From positions 59,320 through 123,319 of the forward strand of contig NZ_MLHQ01000007.1 of the NCBI RefSeq assembly GCF_001999305.1: a DNA stretch of 64,000 bases. Reading direction: 5' to 3'. The translations under genes were made by a program, and so were the position numbers. The notes beneath the pieces are model-generated. The model worked only from the letters and a program-made list of their open reading frames with translations, was not told the DNA's origin and searched no databases. Origin of the DNA: Rodentibacter myodis (GTDB taxonomy: Bacteria > Pseudomonadota > Gammaproteobacteria > Enterobacterales > Pasteurellaceae). Numbering within the stretch: position 1 is the first letter of the stretch; each line of letters starts with the position of its first letter. Shown one piece after another: positions 9,683 through 21,669 of the stretch.

Positions 9683-10981
9683 TTACTGATCGTCCTGACC
9701 CAATGTATTGGGATCAAATTTTTTAAACGTAGATAAGCGATCTGTAATCGGTCTTTCCAATTCGCTACGATAATTCTCTTTCGGTTGTTGCTCCTGAGAA
9801 TAAGAAGGACGAATTGGCTCAGGTTGTCTAAAAGATGTAATTTGCTCTTGTGTTCTTAATGGAATAGCTTGTGCATTCCCATCTGTTGGTTGGTGGAGTG
9901 GCGAAGATTGCTGAACCGTTTTTTGCACTTGAATTAGCTCATTTGGTGTAATTTCTCCCAAACCGGTGGCAACAATCGTCACACGAATTTCATCGCTCAT
10001 TTCAGGCACTAACGTTGTCCCTACAACAATCGTTGCATCTTCCGAAGCAAAACTGTGGATGGTATCACCCACAACGTTAAATTCATCAAATGCAATATCA
10101 AATCCGCCGGTAATATTGATTAAAATACCTTTTGCATTGGTTAAATCAACTTTCTCTAATAAATCATTGCGTACGGCAATTCTTGCGGCTTCTTCTGCCC
10201 GCCCTTCACCCGGCGCACCCTTGGCAGAACCAAAACCAATCATCGCTTGTCCCATTTCTGACATCACGGTTCTTACATCGGCAAAGTCCACGTTAATCAT
10301 ACCCGGAGAAGTAATCATATCGGAAATTCCCATAACGGAATTACGCAAGACATCATTAGCCGCAGCAAATGCATCAACCAAGGTTGCATTTTTAGGGAGA
10401 ACTTTTTGAATTTGCTGGTTAGGAATGATGATCATTGAATCAACATATTGCGATAAATCTTTGATCCCTAACTCGGCAAACTGCATACGCTTTTTACCTT
10501 CAAAAACGAATGGTTTTGTAACAATCGCAACGGTTAAGATACCCAATTCTTTAGCAACTTTCGCAACAACAGGTGCGGCACCGGTTCCTGTACCGCCACC
10601 CATACCGGCGGCGATAAATACCATATCTGCACCTTCAAGCATTTTACGGATTTCTTCCTGATCATCTTCCGCCGCTTTACGACCGACATTAGGGTTTGCG
10701 CCCGCACCAAGACCTTTAGTTGTTGCCCCACCGATTTGCACGGTTTGTTGAACTTGGCTTTTACGCAATGCTTGAGCATCGGTATTAACGGCATAGAAAA
10801 TAATTTTTCCGTACTCCTCACTGTCCATCGTATTTTCACCGAGGAAAGTACCGCCAACATCCTGTTTAATCATATTGGCAACCATATGGTTAACGGCATT
10901 ACCGCCGCCGCCGCCAACGCCGACAACTTTAATCAGCGCGCCTGATTGTTCTTCAAAATCACCGTAATCTGGGTATAACAT
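9683..10981 (-). CDS. ftsZ: Cell division GTPase FtsZ
   Basis: This 432-residue tubulin-like GTPase polymerises into the Z ring. The GTP-binding signature GGGTGTG is at 128-134, the T7 synergy loop is NVDFADV, and KVVGVGGGGGNAVNHM lies near the start. An insertion of about 20 residues around positions 40-60 (GGTFLGENTMDSEEYGK) relative to E. coli is shared with H. influenzae as I recall. The C-terminal linker (about 330-410) is Gln/Pro-rich. The conserved end peptide that binds FtsA and ZipA is represented by ITDRLSTFKKF, followed by an unusual extra tail (DPNTLGQDDQ). It lies between ftsA (83-bp gap) and lpxC. Confidence 0.98.
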   Translation of the reverse strand: MLYPDYGDFEEQSGALIKVVGVGGGGGNAVNHMVANMIKQDVGGTFLGENTMDSEEYGKIIFYAVNTDAQALRKSQVQQTVQIGGATTKGLGAGANPNVGRKAAEDDQEEIRKMLEGADMVFIAAGMGGGTGTGAAPVVAKVAKELGILTVAIVTKPFVFEGKKRMQFAELGIKDLSQYVDSMIIIPNQQIQKVLPKNATLVDAFAAANDVLRNSVMGISDMITSPGMINVDFADVRTVMSEMGQAMIGFGSAKGAPGEGRAEEAARIAVRNDLLEKVDLTNAKGILINITGGFDIAFDEFNVVGDTIHSFASEDATIVVGTTLVPEMSDEIRVTIVATGLGEITPNELIQVQKTVQQSSPLHQPTDGNAQAIPLRTQEQITSFRQPEPIRPSYSQEQQPKENYRSELERPITDRLSTFKKFDPNTLGQDDQ

Positions 10982-11064
10982 CTGTTGTTCTCCGCTCTGC
11001 TAATACTCTGCTAGCACATTAATAAAGATAAATTGTCCGTATTGTAGATGAAAATCTAAAATAA

Positions 11065-12339
11065 TCAAAATTCTGACCGCACTTTATTTACAATTTTTTT
11101 AATTCCCTTCCAAATTGTATTAATTACACTGTCCTCAGAATCCTCACCACCGATCAGTTCATCATCACTATTATTATGACTATACTGTAATAATCCTACC
11201 ACGGTGGAATATTGAGGTCGGTTTACATAATCCGTTAAACCGGTGACATTTAGAGGGCTACCAATTCTCACTTGGCAATTAAAGACATCCATTGCACATT
11301 CTTTTAAATCTTCAATTTGCGCCCCACCACCGGTAATGACCACACCGGCAATCAGTTCAAATTTAATATGTTTACTTTCTAAATCTGTTTTTAGCTTATC
11401 TAATTCGTCTTTCACAACGCCAAGAAGTTCAGAATAACGGGCTGATGTGATTAACGATAAATCACTTTTTGTTAAAGAACGGGGCGCACGTCCACCAATC
11501 CCGGCAACTTCAATTTTTTTATCGCCGTGTAAACGAGCCGGATAGACAGCACTGGCGTAATTCACTTTAACCCGTTCGGCTTCCGCGCGGGAAATGGTGC
11601 AAGCGTGGGCAATGTCGTTGGTGACAATATTGCCTGCGTAAGGAATCACCTTACTAAAACGTAACGCCCCATTGGTGAAGACCATCACATTCATTGTGCC
11701 TGCACCAAAATCAATCAAACATACGCCAAGATCTTTTTCATCTTCGGTCAAAACAGAATGGGTGGCGGCAAAACCGGAAAATACCACTTTATCAACCTGC
11801 AAACCGCAACGCTCTACCGCTTTTTTCAAGTTATTCTGCCAATCTTGATGGCAAGCAATAAGATGTACGTGCGCATTCAAACGTACCCCCTGCAAGCCCA
11901 AAGGGTTTTTAATATTTAATTGGCGATCCACCGCATATTCTTGTGGAATAACGTGTAACAAAGAAACGCCTTCCGGCAATTTGATGGTACTGGCATTATG
12001 TAAGGCAGAATCAATTTCTTCCTGTGTTACTTCGCTTTCACCAATTGGTACAAATCCGCTTTCATTTAAACTTTGAATATGTTCACCGGTAATCGCTAAA
12101 GTCACACTCATAATTTGACAATCCGCCATCGATTCGGCAGATTCAATGGCGCGCTGAATAGAATTGACCACGGCATCCAAATCCGTGATACTTCCGCGAT
12201 CAATTCCCTTTGAAGGACAACTACCAACGCCAAGCACATTCACCACGCCATCAGGTAAGACTTCTCCCACCACGGCAACAACTTTTGATGTGCCGACTTC
12301 AAGCCCTACAATCACTTTTGTTTCAACCATTTTTGCCAT
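11065..12339 (-). CDS. ftsA: Cell division protein FtsA
   Basis: This 424-residue actin-like ATPase tethers FtsZ to the membrane and recruits late divisome proteins. It has the phosphate-1 motif [16 protein letters not shown] near the start, subdomain 1C in place of actin 1[27 protein letters not shown], and a C-terminal amphipathic helix ([18 protein letters not shown]) that is the membrane-targeting sequence. It follows ftsQ by 16 bp and precedes ftsZ by 83 bp. A USS at 11073-11083 overlaps the last codons. Confidence 0.97.
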   Translation of the reverse strand: MAKMVETKVIVGLEVGTSKVVAVVGEVLPDGVVNVLGVGSCPSKGIDRGSITDLDAVVNSIQRAIESAESMADCQIMSVTLAITGEHIQSLNESGFVPIGESEVTQEEIDSALHNASTIKLPEGVSLLHVIPQEYAVDRQLNIKNPLGLQGVRLNAHVHLIACHQDWQNNLKKAVERCGLQVDKVVFSGFAATHSVLTEDEKDLGVCLIDFGAGTMNVMVFTNGALRFSKVIPYAGNIVTNDIAHACTISRAEAERVKVNYASAVYPARLHGDKKIEVAGIGGRAPRSLTKSDLSLITSARYSELLGVVKDELDKLKTDLESKHIKFELIAGVVITGGGAQIEDLKECAMDVFNCQVRIGSPLNVTGLTDYVNRPQYSTVVGLLQYSHNNSDDELIGGEDSEDSVINTIWKGIKKIVNKVRSEF

Positions 12340-12355
12340 TTTTTACACCCAAATG

Positions 12356-13117
12356 TTATTCATCTACCATTCCGACTGCCGCACCTGCCGCATATCGTAA
12401 ATCTACATAATCAATGCGTTTGCCTTCCGGTATTTCAATTTGCGGATAAATTGTCACAAAACGTTCCAGTTTTGATTTCCATTCCCCACGTCCAAGTTTC
12501 AGTACTATATCATTATCAAGGGTGACTTGCCACGCGCCACGCTCATCAATTGTTATCCCTTTCACATTTAAATTTTTCGCTTTGAAATCCGCATAAATTT
12601 GGTTCCAAGCCTCAAGCACTTTTAGACTTTGATAATCCGGCCCGCCCAAATAAGGTAATGTTTTATTTTTCAAGCGTTCCATCGGCAGTTGAAAAACCGT
12701 TCCTTCTTTTGTCACAAACTCCGTTTTATTCCAAATTGCCACCGGCATATATTCCGTTAACCAAATACTTAGACGGTTTGGCCAAATCTTCCGCACCACC
12801 GCACCTTTCACCCAAGGTAAGGTTTCAAGCTGTTCTTGAATGGTTTTAACATCCTGTCCCCAAAACCCTTTTAGGGTCATATTTGACAGAATCTCCTTCA
12901 CATCTGCATAATCGGTAAATTCCGTTTTACCCACTAATGCATAAGCAGTTATCGGTTTTGTATCCAAACTTTCCAGCCAATTTTGCCAATTTGAATAAAC
13001 AAAATATCCTAATCCAACGCACAATAGCGCAACCAATAGGCGAACCTGTAAAAAATATTTAGACTTCGCTTCACCATATCGGACACTTTGCGTATTTTTG
13101 CGCTTCAGTACATTCAT
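12356..13117 (-). CDS. ftsQ: Cell division protein FtsQ
   Basis: This 253-residue bitopic inner-membrane protein has a short basic cytoplasmic tail (residues 1-25), one membrane segment (about 27-45, VRLLVALLCVGLGYFVYS) and a periplasmic part with POTRA (about 55-125, including TLPWVKGAVVRKIWPNRL) and beta domains. It forms the FtsQLB complex of the divisome. The family motif IDLRY appears as YVDLRYAAGAAV near the end. Its start overlaps the ddl stop by one base, and ftsA follows 16 bp later. Confidence 0.95.
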   Translation of the reverse strand: MNVLKRKNTQSVRYGEAKSKYFLQVRLLVALLCVGLGYFVYSNWQNWLESLDTKPITAYALVGKTEFTDYADVKEILSNMTLKGFWGQDVKTIQEQLETLPWVKGAVVRKIWPNRLSIWLTEYMPVAIWNKTEFVTKEGTVFQLPMERLKNKTLPYLGGPDYQSLKVLEAWNQIYADFKAKNLNVKGITIDERGAWQVTLDNDIVLKLGRGEWKSKLERFVTIYPQIEIPEGKRIDYVDLRYAAGAAVGMVDE

Positions 13118-14037
13118 TATGCACTTAACTCCAAAATTTTAACCACGAGTTGTTCAAACGAAATCCCAACGGTCGCCGCCGATTTAGGGAATAAACTATG
13201 GCTTGTCATACCGGGATTTGTATTCACTTCCACTAAACGGAAATCGCCTTTTGCATCGCACATCACATCAATACGACTCCAACCTCGGCAGCCTACCGCA
13301 TCATAAGCACGTTTGACTAAGGTTGCCAATTCCTGCTCACGCGCCGGCGTTAATCCTGCCGGACAAAAATACTGAGTATTATCGGAGATATATTTAGCCT
13401 CGTAATCGTAAAATTCCCCTTCCGGCACAATGCGAATAGCCGGTAATACTTGGCTATCCAACACCGGCACGGTTAATTCATCACCGGCAAGCCATTCTTC
13501 AATCAAAATTGTATTATCAAATTTAAGTGCCGTTTCGACCGCACTTTTTAATTCTTCCACCGCTTTCACTTTCGTTAAACCAACACTTGATCCCTCAAGA
13601 GAAGGCTTCACCATTAACGGCAAACCTAACTTCGCCACAACGGCTTGCGGATCTAACTGAGCCAAGGTTTCGCGGGTTACGACTTCCATTTCGGCAACCG
13701 GTAAGCCAAAGGCTTTCCACAGCATTTTCGTACGCATTTTATCCATAGTTAAAGCCGATGCCATTACTCCGCAACCGGTATAAGGCAATCCGATTTGCTC
13801 TAATAAGCCCTGCATTGTGCCATCTTCACCGCCACGACCGTGTAAAATATTGAATACACGATGAAAGCCATCTTTTTTCAAATTTGCGACATTATATTCT
13901 TTCGGATCAATCGGGTGTGCTTCATAGCCTTGACTTACCAATGCTTCCAACACCGCTTTACCGGAATTTAAAGAAACCTCACGTTCCGCAGAAGTACCCC
14001 CCAACAATACGGCAATTTTTTCTTGTTTTAAATTCAT
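13117..14037 (-). CDS. ddl: D-alanine--D-alanine ligase
   Basis: This 306-residue ATP-grasp enzyme, the length of E. coli DdlB, makes the D-Ala-D-Ala dipeptide for peptidoglycan. Motifs: [20 protein letters not shown] at the N-terminus, [15 protein letters not shown], the ATP-grasp loop [13 protein letters not shown], and the metal-binding C-terminal [17 protein letters not shown]. The position between murC and ftsQ is that of ddlB in the dcw cluster. Tyr and Ser of the D-Ala-specific active site are kept, so this is not a D-lactate-type enzyme. It contains a USS at about 13534-13542. Confidence 0.97.
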   Translation of the reverse strand: MNLKQEKIAVLLGGTSAEREVSLNSGKAVLEALVSQGYEAHPIDPKEYNVANLKKDGFHRVFNILHGRGGEDGTMQGLLEQIGLPYTGCGVMASALTMDKMRTKMLWKAFGLPVAEMEVVTRETLAQLDPQAVVAKLGLPLMVKPSLEGSSVGLTKVKAVEELKSAVETALKFDNTILIEEWLAGDELTVPVLDSQVLPAIRIVPEGEFYDYEAKYISDNTQYFCPAGLTPAREQELATLVKRAYDAVGCRGWSRIDVMCDAKGDFRLVEVNTNPGMTSHSLFPKSAATVGISFEQLVVKILELSA

Positions 14038-14067
14038 TTTCTATCCTATTTTTTCTTCTTTTATTAA

Positions 14068-15495
14068 TTAATTTTTCCAAGATTCCGCCAAGCCACGGGA
14101 AATTTTACTCACGCTGCCTGCCCCTTGCGCAAGAATCAAATCACCGTCTTGAATAATTTGATCCAATACATCGCCTAGTTGTGCTGTATCCGACACTAAA
14201 ATCGGATCAACTTTGCCCAAATTACGAATCGAACGACAAAGTGCCTTACTATCCGCCCCCACAATCGGCGTTTCGCCTGCGGCATAAACATCCAGCATTA
14301 TCAATGCATCCACTTGTGAAAGCACCTGTACAAAATCATCGAATAAATCCCGAGTGCGGGAATAACGATGTGGCTGGAAGATCATCACAATGCGTTTATC
14401 CCCCCAACCTTCTCGAGCCGCTTTAATCGTAACCCCAACTTCTGTCGGGTGATGACCATAATCATCCACTAAACGCACTTTTCCATTTGGACGAATAAAT
14501 TCACCAAGCTGATCAAAACGCCGTCCCGCACCTTGGAAATCGGCAAGTGCGGCTAAAATTGCGTCATTCGCAATGCCTTCTTCTTTTGCCACCGCAAGGG
14601 CTGCTGTAGCATTTAATGCATTATGCTTACCCGGTACATTTAACAAAACATTGATTCGCTCGCCATTCGGGCAAATCACCGTGTAATGTCCTTGGAAACC
14701 CGTTTGCTCGTAATCTTCAATACGATAATCGGCATTTTCACTAAAACCATAGGTTATCACTTGACGCCCTACTTGAGGCACAAGTTCCATTAACACAGGA
14801 TCATCGGCGCACATCACCGCCAAACCATAAAACGGCAAATTATGCAGAAACTTCACATAAGTGGCTTTCATTTTCTCGAAGTCGCCTTCATAAGTATCCA
14901 TATGATCCGGCTCCATATTGGTAACCACAGAAACCATCGGCTGTAAATGAAGGAAAGAAGCATCGCTTTCATCGGCTTCCGCAATAAGATAACGACTTGC
15001 CCCCAAATGGGCATTTTTGCCCGCTGATTTTACCAAGCCGCCATTTACAAAAGTGGGATCTAACTTCGCTTGGGTATAAATCATTGAAATCATCGCCGTT
15101 GTAGTAGTTTTGCCGTGCGTCCCGGCCACCGCAATACCGTGGCGAAAACGCATAATTTCCGCCAACATTTGCGCCCGTTGAATCACCGGAATACGTTTTT
15201 GTTTTGCCGCCATCAGCTCGGGATTATTTTCGTGAATGGCACTGGACACCACCACCACGCTCGCCCCCTCCACATTTTCTTCTGCGTGACCGATAAAAAT
15301 TTTTGCCCCCGCCTGTGCAAGGCGTTGCGTAACCACGCCATCGGCAATATCCGAACCTGAGATTTTATAGCCTTCGTTTAAAAGAATTTCGGCAATACCA
15401 CTCATTCCCGCACCGCCAATTCCGATAAAATGAATTTGTTGCACACGGCGCATTTCAGGGATAATTTTTCTAATTTCTTCGTGAGAATGTTTCAT
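14068..15495 (-). CDS. murC: UDP-N-acetylmuramate--L-alanine ligase
   Basis: This 475-residue cytoplasmic Mur ligase adds L-Ala to UDP-MurNAc, the first peptide step of peptidoglycan precursor synthesis. Domains: N-terminal UDP-binding Rossmann fold ([17 protein letters not shown]), central ATPase (P-loop [12 protein letters not shown] near residue 120, [23 protein letters not shown]) and C-terminal domain ([26 protein letters not shown]). It lies in the usual murG-murC-ddl order, with ddl following 30 bp after. Confidence 0.97.
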   Translation of the reverse strand: MKHSHEEIRKIIPEMRRVQQIHFIGIGGAGMSGIAEILLNEGYKISGSDIADGVVTQRLAQAGAKIFIGHAEENVEGASVVVVSSAIHENNPELMAAKQKRIPVIQRAQMLAEIMRFRHGIAVAGTHGKTTTTAMISMIYTQAKLDPTFVNGGLVKSAGKNAHLGASRYLIAEADESDASFLHLQPMVSVVTNMEPDHMDTYEGDFEKMKATYVKFLHNLPFYGLAVMCADDPVLMELVPQVGRQVITYGFSENADYRIEDYEQTGFQGHYTVICPNGERINVLLNVPGKHNALNATAALAVAKEEGIANDAILAALADFQGAGRRFDQLGEFIRPNGKVRLVDDYGHHPTEVGVTIKAAREGWGDKRIVMIFQPHRYSRTRDLFDDFVQVLSQVDALIMLDVYAAGETPIVGADSKALCRSIRNLGKVDPILVSDTAQLGDVLDQIIQDGDLILAQGAGSVSKISRGLAESWKN

Positions 15496-15573
15496 CTTTT
15501 TTCCTTTTGTCTTTTGGAAAAATCTTGCCGCCGAAGTAAAAAAGTGCGGTCAAAAAATCCAAAGAATTTTATC

Positions 15574-16632
15574 TTATTTTGCGTTTTCAATAATGACTTC
15601 TGCGACACGTTGCGCAGCAAGAGGGGCAGACATTGCTTTTGCCTTTACCGCCATTTGCAATAATTCATCGCGGGTAAAATGTTGTAGATAATTCACCAAA
15701 ATTTCCGCGGTTAAATCCGCCTGCTCGACAATTTTTGCCGCACCAACATCCGCCAAATATTTTGCATTAAGGTATTGTTGGCGATCTTTGTGTTGGAAAG
15801 GAATAAAAATCGCCGGCACGCCCACAGCGGCAAGCTCACACACTGTCAACGCACCGGAGCGACAAATCACAATATCTGCCCACGCGTAGGCTTGTGCCAT
15901 ATCATCAATAAATTCGGTAATTTTTACTTGTGGGGCATTTTCACCGTAAAGTGCGGTCACATTTTCAACCGAACCTTTTCCCACTTGGTGACGAACTTCT
16001 AACTTATCGGCTAATTGTGCGACCACTTGAGGGAGGGTTTGGTTCAACACTCTCGCCCCTTGGCTACCGCCCACCACCAACACCCGTAATTTTTCCCCAC
16101 GGTTTGCAAAACGGGCTTCAGGTGTCGGCATTTGAAATAAAGCCTGACGAACCGGATTGCCCACCACTTCCGCATTAGGAAAGGCATTGGGGAAAGCTTG
16201 AAGCACACGGGTTGCTATTTTTGCCAACCATTTATTGGTTAGTCCTGCAATCGCATTTTGTTCGTGCAAAATAATCGGCACACCACAAAGTTTTGCCGCC
16301 ACACCACCCGGCCCGGAAACATAACCGCCCATCCCCAACACGGCATTCGGTTTTTCTTCCTGAATAATTTTTTTGGCTTGTAACACCGCTCGGAAAATTG
16401 CAAAAGGTGCGGTTAATAACGCCTTAACACCTTTTCCACGTAAGCCCGAAATTTGAATAAAATGAATTGGAATACCGTGTTTTGGTACCAGTTGTGCTTC
16501 CATTCTGTCTTTCGTACCAAGCCAACAAATTTGCCAACCCTGTTTTTGTAAAGTTTGAGCAACGGCAATGGCAGGAAAAACGTGTCCGCCCGTTCCCCCT
16601 GCCATTACTAATAATTTTTTCTGTTTATTCAT
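15574..16632 (-). CDS. murG: UDP-GlcNAc:lipid I N-acetylglucosaminyltransferase MurG
   Basis: This 352-residue GT28-family transferase converts lipid I to lipid II on the inner face of the membrane. The glycine-rich loops are [16 protein letters not shown] near the start and [15 protein letters not shown] near residue 100. The donor site includes [13 protein letters not shown] and [22 protein letters not shown]. It is preceded by ftsW (8-bp gap) and followed by murC. Two USS flank or lie within its sequence (15543, 15950). Confidence 0.97.
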   Translation of the reverse strand: MNKQKKLLVMAGGTGGHVFPAIAVAQTLQKQGWQICWLGTKDRMEAQLVPKHGIPIHFIQISGLRGKGVKALLTAPFAIFRAVLQAKKIIQEEKPNAVLGMGGYVSGPGGVAAKLCGVPIILHEQNAIAGLTNKWLAKIATRVLQAFPNAFPNAEVVGNPVRQALFQMPTPEARFANRGEKLRVLVVGGSQGARVLNQTLPQVVAQLADKLEVRHQVGKGSVENVTALYGENAPQVKITEFIDDMAQAYAWADIVICRSGALTVCELAAVGVPAIFIPFQHKDRQQYLNAKYLADVGAAKIVEQADLTAEILVNYLQHFTRDELLQMAVKAKAMSAPLAAQRVAEVIIENAK

Positions 16633-16640
16633 TTTTATTC

Positions 16641-17825
16641 CTAATCATCACGCAAGCGTGCCTGTCCACCACGTTGTAAACGATTTTCGTGGTCAATACG
16701 CAATAAAATACCAATGGTTGCCGACATAATAATGATACTCGACCCCCCATAGCTGACAAGTGGGAAGGTTAAACCTTTCGTTGGCAACATCCCAAGTGCC
16801 ATTCCTAAATTAACGAACCCTTGGAAGAAAATCCAAAAGCTGATCCCCAAGGCAAAAAATCCACGAAAACGTTGTTCTAATTGTAAGGATTCACGCCCAA
16901 TTTTTAAGGCTCGGAAAATTAATAAGCCCAGTAATACAATCACCACAAGAATACCGATAAAACCAAATTCTTCGCCAATGATCGCCATAATAAAGTCCGT
17001 ATGGGCTTCCGGTAAATAATCTAATTTTTGGATGGAATTGCCCAATCCTTCACCGGTAATTTCTCCACGCCCGAAAGCCATTAATGAATTGGTGAGCTGA
17101 AACCCCGTGCCGTAAGGATCTTTAAACGGTTCTAAAAAACCGGTAAAACGTTTTAAACGGTAAGATGCCGAAAGCACCAACCATACAAATAGCAATGCGC
17201 CTGTACCAATTAATCCGATAAATTGCCAAAAGTTAGCCCCCACAATAAAAAGCATTCCGAAAGTGATCACAAACAATACAACGGTACTCCCCAAGTCCGG
17301 CTGGGCTAATAAAAATACCCCCATTGTTCCCATTACAATAAAAGGTTTAAAAGCACTGAGTTTATTTGACCGCACTTCATCATAACGGCGGGTAAAATAG
17401 CTTGCGAGAAAACAGGTAAGTGCCAGTTTGGCAAATTCTGCCGGTTGGAAATTAAGTACACCAAGTGAAATCCAACGCTGTGCCCCATTCACGGAAGAAC
17501 CAATAATTAATACCACATATAACAAAACGATGGCTAAAAAGAAGATATTTGCGTGCCATTTTTCCCATTGCTGAGTGGAAATCTGCATAGAAAAATAGCA
17601 GGTTAGCAATGAGAAAAACACATAAATTGCATCACGTTTAGCAAAATAGAACGCATCGTTAAATAAGCGGGAACTATAAGGAATGGAAGCCGAAGTAACG
17701 GCGATTAAGCCAATCAGCAATAAGATCACAAAAAGCCAGAATAACGCCCGATCGTACAATAAGCCTTGCGGGGTAATTCTGGTCCAAGAATCAATATGTT
17801 GTTTAATTTTCCGAATAAATTCCAT
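16641..17825 (-). CDS. ftsW: Peptidoglycan polymerase / division protein FtsW (SEDS family)
   Basis: This 394-residue protein has about ten membrane segments. SEDS proteins are glycosyltransferases that work with a class B PBP, here FtsI of the same cluster. SEDS signatures: [27 protein letters not shown] (first part), [12 protein letters not shown], and the C-terminal [18 protein letters not shown]. The long periplasmic loop contains [17 protein letters not shown] and [14 protein letters not shown]. It lies between murD and murG as in the standard dcw order, which separates it from RodA. Confidence 0.96.
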   Translation of the reverse strand: MEFIRKIKQHIDSWTRITPQGLLYDRALFWLFVILLLIGLIAVTSASIPYSSRLFNDAFYFAKRDAIYVFFSLLTCYFSMQISTQQWEKWHANIFFLAIVLLYVVLIIGSSVNGAQRWISLGVLNFQPAEFAKLALTCFLASYFTRRYDEVRSNKLSAFKPFIVMGTMGVFLLAQPDLGSTVVLFVITFGMLFIVGANFWQFIGLIGTGALLFVWLVLSASYRLKRFTGFLEPFKDPYGTGFQLTNSLMAFGRGEITGEGLGNSIQKLDYLPEAHTDFIMAIIGEEFGFIGILVVIVLLGLLIFRALKIGRESLQLEQRFRGFFALGISFWIFFQGFVNLGMALGMLPTKGLTFPLVSYGGSSIIIMSATIGILLRIDHENRLQRGGQARLRDD

Positions 17826-17837
17826 TGTTTTCTATGA

Positions 17838-19142
17838 CTAACTTCGTTTTGCCAAGCGGGTAAATTCCTCCCCGCGTTTTTCAAAAGAGGCGAATTGATC
17901 AAGGCTTGCACAAGCCGGCGACAATAATACCATATCGCCTGCTTTAAGTGTTGGACGTAAAAACGCTACCGCTTGTTCCATCGTTTCAAATAAATGGCTT
18001 TGCGAGGAAAGTGCGGCAAGTTGTGCACCATCACGCCCAAAACAATAACAAATGATATGCGGTTGATTAATCAGTGCCGCCAATTCTGAAAAATCCGCGC
18101 CTTTGCCGTCTCCGCCAAGTAATAAATGCAATTTGCCTGCCACATATAATCCGCCAAGGGCTGCTACCGTACTCCCCACATTGGTTGCTTTAGAATCATT
18201 AATCCAACGCACGCCATCGGCTTGATAAGCCAATTGAAAACGATGATCCAAACCTTTGAATTGACGAAGTGCGGTACGAATTGCCGTTAAATTGATACCA
18301 ACCGCTTGCGCTAACGCGGTTGCGGCAAGGATATTCATATAATTATGACGACCAACCAAGGTAACCTCATCGCAAGGCAAAATCACGTCCTCTTTCGCCA
18401 TTAAATATTGCTTGTCATTTTCTGTTTTGAGCCAATAGTCCGCATTATCTTCAGCAAAAGAAACGGTTTGTTTTGCTTGGTTTTTACCTTCGCCGAAAGT
18501 TAATTGATCTTCATTGTTCACCACTGCCGTTTCCGCATTATGATAAATACGCAATTTTGCTTGGCGATAATCCGCTAAATCCACGTAGCGATCCATATGA
18601 TCTTCCGTCACATTAAGAACGGTCGCTGCGGCTGCTTTTAAACTATAAGTGGTTTCAAGTTGGAAACTGGAAAGCTCCAACACATACAAATCACAATCTT
18701 CTTTTAATAAAGATAATGCCGGAATACCAATATTTCCGCCCATTCCCACTTTAATGCCTGCTGCTTTTGCCATTTCATACACAAGCGTTGTTACCGTGCT
18801 TTTACCGTTAGAACCGGTAATACCAATGATAGGCTTGGTGGCGGCACGGCAAAATAATTCAATGTCCCCAATCACTTCCACACCGGCTGAAAGTGCGGTC
18901 TGAATTTCCGGTGTTTTTACCGCCAATCCCGGGCTAATGACAATGATGTCACTTTCAAGCAACCATTGTTGATTTAGGCTACCTGTATGAAGTGGGATAT
19001 TTTTTGCTAATTTATCTGCACCGGCGGGATGAGTTCGGGTATCGATAACACGCAAATTTGCCCCTTGGGATTGAAGGTAATCGACACAAGATAACCCTGT
19101 TTTACCAAGCCCGATAATGGTGATGGTTTTGTTTTGATACAT
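17838..19142 (-). CDS. murD: UDP-N-acetylmuramoyl-L-alanine--D-glutamate ligase
   Basis: This 434-residue Mur ligase adds D-Glu. It has N-terminal TITIIGLGKTGLSCVDYL, the P-loop GITGSNGKSTVTTL near residue 107, LELSSFQLET, NVTEDHMDRY, and in the C-terminal domain WINDSKATNVGSTVAAL and LLLGGDGKGADF. SPACASLDQFASFEKRGEEF near the end is a MurD signature. It is followed by ftsW after 12 bp. Confidence 0.97.
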   Translation of the reverse strand: MYQNKTITIIGLGKTGLSCVDYLQSQGANLRVIDTRTHPAGADKLAKNIPLHTGSLNQQWLLESDIIVISPGLAVKTPEIQTALSAGVEVIGDIELFCRAATKPIIGITGSNGKSTVTTLVYEMAKAAGIKVGMGGNIGIPALSLLKEDCDLYVLELSSFQLETTYSLKAAAATVLNVTEDHMDRYVDLADYRQAKLRIYHNAETAVVNNEDQLTFGEGKNQAKQTVSFAEDNADYWLKTENDKQYLMAKEDVILPCDEVTLVGRHNYMNILAATALAQAVGINLTAIRTALRQFKGLDHRFQLAYQADGVRWINDSKATNVGSTVAALGGLYVAGKLHLLLGGDGKGADFSELAALINQPHIICYCFGRDGAQLAALSSQSHLFETMEQAVAFLRPTLKAGDMVLLSPACASLDQFASFEKRGEEFTRLAKRS

Positions 19143-19202
19143 ATTATTTTTCTGATGTTAAATGATTGAATTTTTTATCGTGGGTTTGTCGCCCACCACA
19201 TT

Positions 19203-20285
19203 TTAGCGTAATTTAAGCGTCACCAATCCCATCAACACTAACATTAATGAAATGATCCAAAAACGGATAATCACTCTTGGTTCAGGCCAGCCTTTCAATT
19301 CAAAATGATGATGAATGGGTGCCATACGGAAAATACGTTGTTTACGCAGTTTGTAAGATCCCACCTGTAAAATCACCGATAAGGCTTCCACCACAAACAC
19401 GCCGCCCATAATGACAAGTAAAAATTCTTGGCGAACTAAAATAGCAACCACACCCAAAGCACCGCCTAACGCCAATGAACCCACATCGCCCATAAAGACT
19501 TGCGCCGGATAAGTGTTGAACCACAAGAAGCCCAAGCCTGCGCCAACAATCGCCGTACAAAACACCACCACTTCGGAACTATATTTGATATAAGGGATAT
19601 GCAAATATTCGGCAAAATTCACGTTTCCTGTCGCCCAAGCAATAAGCCCAAATGCACCGGCAACCAAGGCGGTTGGCATAATCGCCAAGCCATCCAAACC
19701 GTCTGTCAAATTGACCGCATTCCCTGTTCCTACAATCACAAAATAGGAAAGAACAATATAGAACAAGCCCAACTGTGGCATTACATCTTTAAAGAACGGC
19801 ACGACCAAGCGGGTGGCATCCGTATCCTGACCAAGCCAGTACAACCAAATGATGGCAACAAGCGCGACAACGGACATCCAAAAATATTTCCAACGGGCAA
19901 TCAAGCCATCCGTATTTTTGCGGGTGATTTTGCGGTAATCATCCACAAAACCAATCACCCCATAACCAAACAAAACAAATAAACAAAGCCAAATATAAGG
20001 ATTCGCCAAATTTGCCCATAACAATGTGCTGACCCCAATGGCGAAAAGAATCATCACGCCGCCCATTGTTGGCGTGCCTTTTTTGGCAAAATGACTTTCC
20101 GGCCCATCATTACGCACTTCCTGACCAAATTTCAAAATTTGTAAACGTTTAATCACCTTAGGCCCAATCCAAAGGGAAATTAAAAGTGCGGTCAATAACG
20201 CCAAAATTGCACGAACGGTAATATAAGAAATCGCATTGAACGCCGTTTCATAACGAACAAGAAATTCAGCAAGCCAAACTAACAT
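19203..20285 (-). CDS. mraY: Phospho-N-acetylmuramoyl-pentapeptide transferase
   Basis: This 360-residue protein, the same length as E. coli MraY, has ten membrane segments. It transfers phospho-MurNAc-pentapeptide to undecaprenyl phosphate, making lipid I. Family motifs include [30 protein letters not shown] (catalytic Asp pair), [39 protein letters not shown] and [15 protein letters not shown]. Its start overlaps the murF stop by 7 bp, implying translational coupling. Confidence 0.98.
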   Translation of the reverse strand: MLVWLAEFLVRYETAFNAISYITVRAILALLTALLISLWIGPKVIKRLQILKFGQEVRNDGPESHFAKKGTPTMGGVMILFAIGVSTLLWANLANPYIWLCLFVLFGYGVIGFVDDYRKITRKNTDGLIARWKYFWMSVVALVAIIWLYWLGQDTDATRLVVPFFKDVMPQLGLFYIVLSYFVIVGTGNAVNLTDGLDGLAIMPTALVAGAFGLIAWATGNVNFAEYLHIPYIKYSSEVVVFCTAIVGAGLGFLWFNTYPAQVFMGDVGSLALGGALGVVAILVRQEFLLVIMGGVFVVEALSVILQVGSYKLRKQRIFRMAPIHHHFELKGWPEPRVIIRFWIISLMLVLMGLVTLKLR

Positions 20286-21652
20286 TTTATTTTATCCTTT
20301 AATGAATAAATCACATCTTCCATTTTCATCGAACGAGAGCCTTTCCCTAACACCACAACCGATTTATTTTGTTGTAATTGGGTTTCAATCACGGGGATCA
20401 AAAAATCAACCATTTCAGCTTTATCGGTAAAATGTTTTCCCAAAACAGCACCGGAAATGACCGCACTTTCCTCACCAAAAGAGCAAACCAAATCCAAATT
20501 GGTGGCTTTGGCGTGCTGCCCGACCTGACGATGAATATCCAAAGAATTTTCGCCCAATTCTTTCATATCGCCTACACAAAGAATGCGATAGGCAGGATAA
20601 CTTTTCAGCACATCAATCGCCGCGTTGAGGGAATCCATATTGGCGTTGTATGTATCATCCAACAATAATAAATTGCCGCCGATTTGAATTGGGAACAATC
20701 GCCCTTTTACTTGAGAACGTTGTTCCAGCCCGGCTTTTACCGCTGCCAACCCCGCCCCGACATTCATCGCAAGTGCGGTTGCTGCCAAGGCATTTTTTAC
20801 ATTATGTTCACCCAAATACGGCAAATTAATTTCAATTTCGCCTTGCGGTGAGACAAGGACAAAATGCACACCCAGCGGGCTGTGTTGGATATTCTTCGCA
20901 AAATAATCTTTGCCATTAAAATATTGAATAGAGTGATCGCCAATTTCTCTCTGCCAAACATCAAGATGATTATGCTCGGCATTAATAATTGCCACACCCT
21001 TTTTCGTTAAACCACGATAAATCTCGCCTTTTGCCCGCACAACGCCTTCTAAAGAGCCAAATCCTTCAAGATGAGCCGGCGCAATATTATTAATCAGGGC
21101 AACATCCGGTTTGGCTAATTTGGTCGTGTAGTCAATTTCCCCTAAATGATTAGCCCCAAGTTCAATCACGGCAAAACGATGTTTTTCCGTTAAACACAAC
21201 AGGGTGAGCGGTACACCAATATCATTATTGAAATTGCCATTGGTAAATAACACTGCCTCGGCATTGCCTGCGGTTTTCTGCAAAATAGCGGCAGTCATTT
21301 CTTTCACCGTTGTTTTGCCGGAAGAACCAGTCATCGCCACGGTGAGAGGATTGATTTTTTCACGCAGCCATTTTGCAAGTTGCCCTAAGGCAAGACGGGT
21401 ATCCGCCACCACTAATTGTGGAATGGAGATACTCGGGTTGAATTGCTGAACCACCAAGGCTACCGCCCCTTGTGCGATAGCTTGGTGAAGATATTGATGG
21501 GCATCAAATGTTTCACCTTTTAAGGCAAAAAACAAATGATGTGGAACGGATTGACGTGTGTCAGTGTTGATATTTTCAACAACAACCTGCTCATCCCCGA
21601 TTAATTCTGCATTGAGAATGTGAGCAAGCTGTTGTGTGGTTAAGTTAATCAT
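20279..21652 (-). CDS. murF: UDP-MurNAc-tripeptide--D-Ala-D-Ala ligase
   Basis: This 457-residue Mur ligase adds D-Ala-D-Ala, made by Ddl from the same cluster. Central P-loop [18 protein letters not shown], then [34 protein letters not shown], and C-terminal [15 protein letters not shown] and [10 protein letters not shown]. It overlaps mraY by 7 bp and follows murE by 17 bp. USS occur at about 20459 and 20770. Confidence 0.97.
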   Translation of the reverse strand: MINLTTQQLAHILNAELIGDEQVVVENINTDTRQSVPHHLFFALKGETFDAHQYLHQAIAQGAVALVVQQFNPSISIPQLVVADTRLALGQLAKWLREKINPLTVAMTGSSGKTTVKEMTAAILQKTAGNAEAVLFTNGNFNNDIGVPLTLLCLTEKHRFAVIELGANHLGEIDYTTKLAKPDVALINNIAPAHLEGFGSLEGVVRAKGEIYRGLTKKGVAIINAEHNHLDVWQREIGDHSIQYFNGKDYFAKNIQHSPLGVHFVLVSPQGEIEINLPYLGEHNVKNALAATALAMNVGAGLAAVKAGLEQRSQVKGRLFPIQIGGNLLLLDDTYNANMDSLNAAIDVLKSYPAYRILCVGDMKELGENSLDIHRQVGQHAKATNLDLVCSFGEESAVISGAVLGKHFTDKAEMVDFLIPVIETQLQQNKSVVVLGKGSRSMKMEDVIYSLKDKIKC

Positions 21653-21669
21653 TAGTAAAGCTAATTAAA

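Noticed and set aside
9966..10409. 147-codon plus-strand frame opposite ftsZ
   Set aside because: It is a shadow of ftsZ with no start signal or homology.
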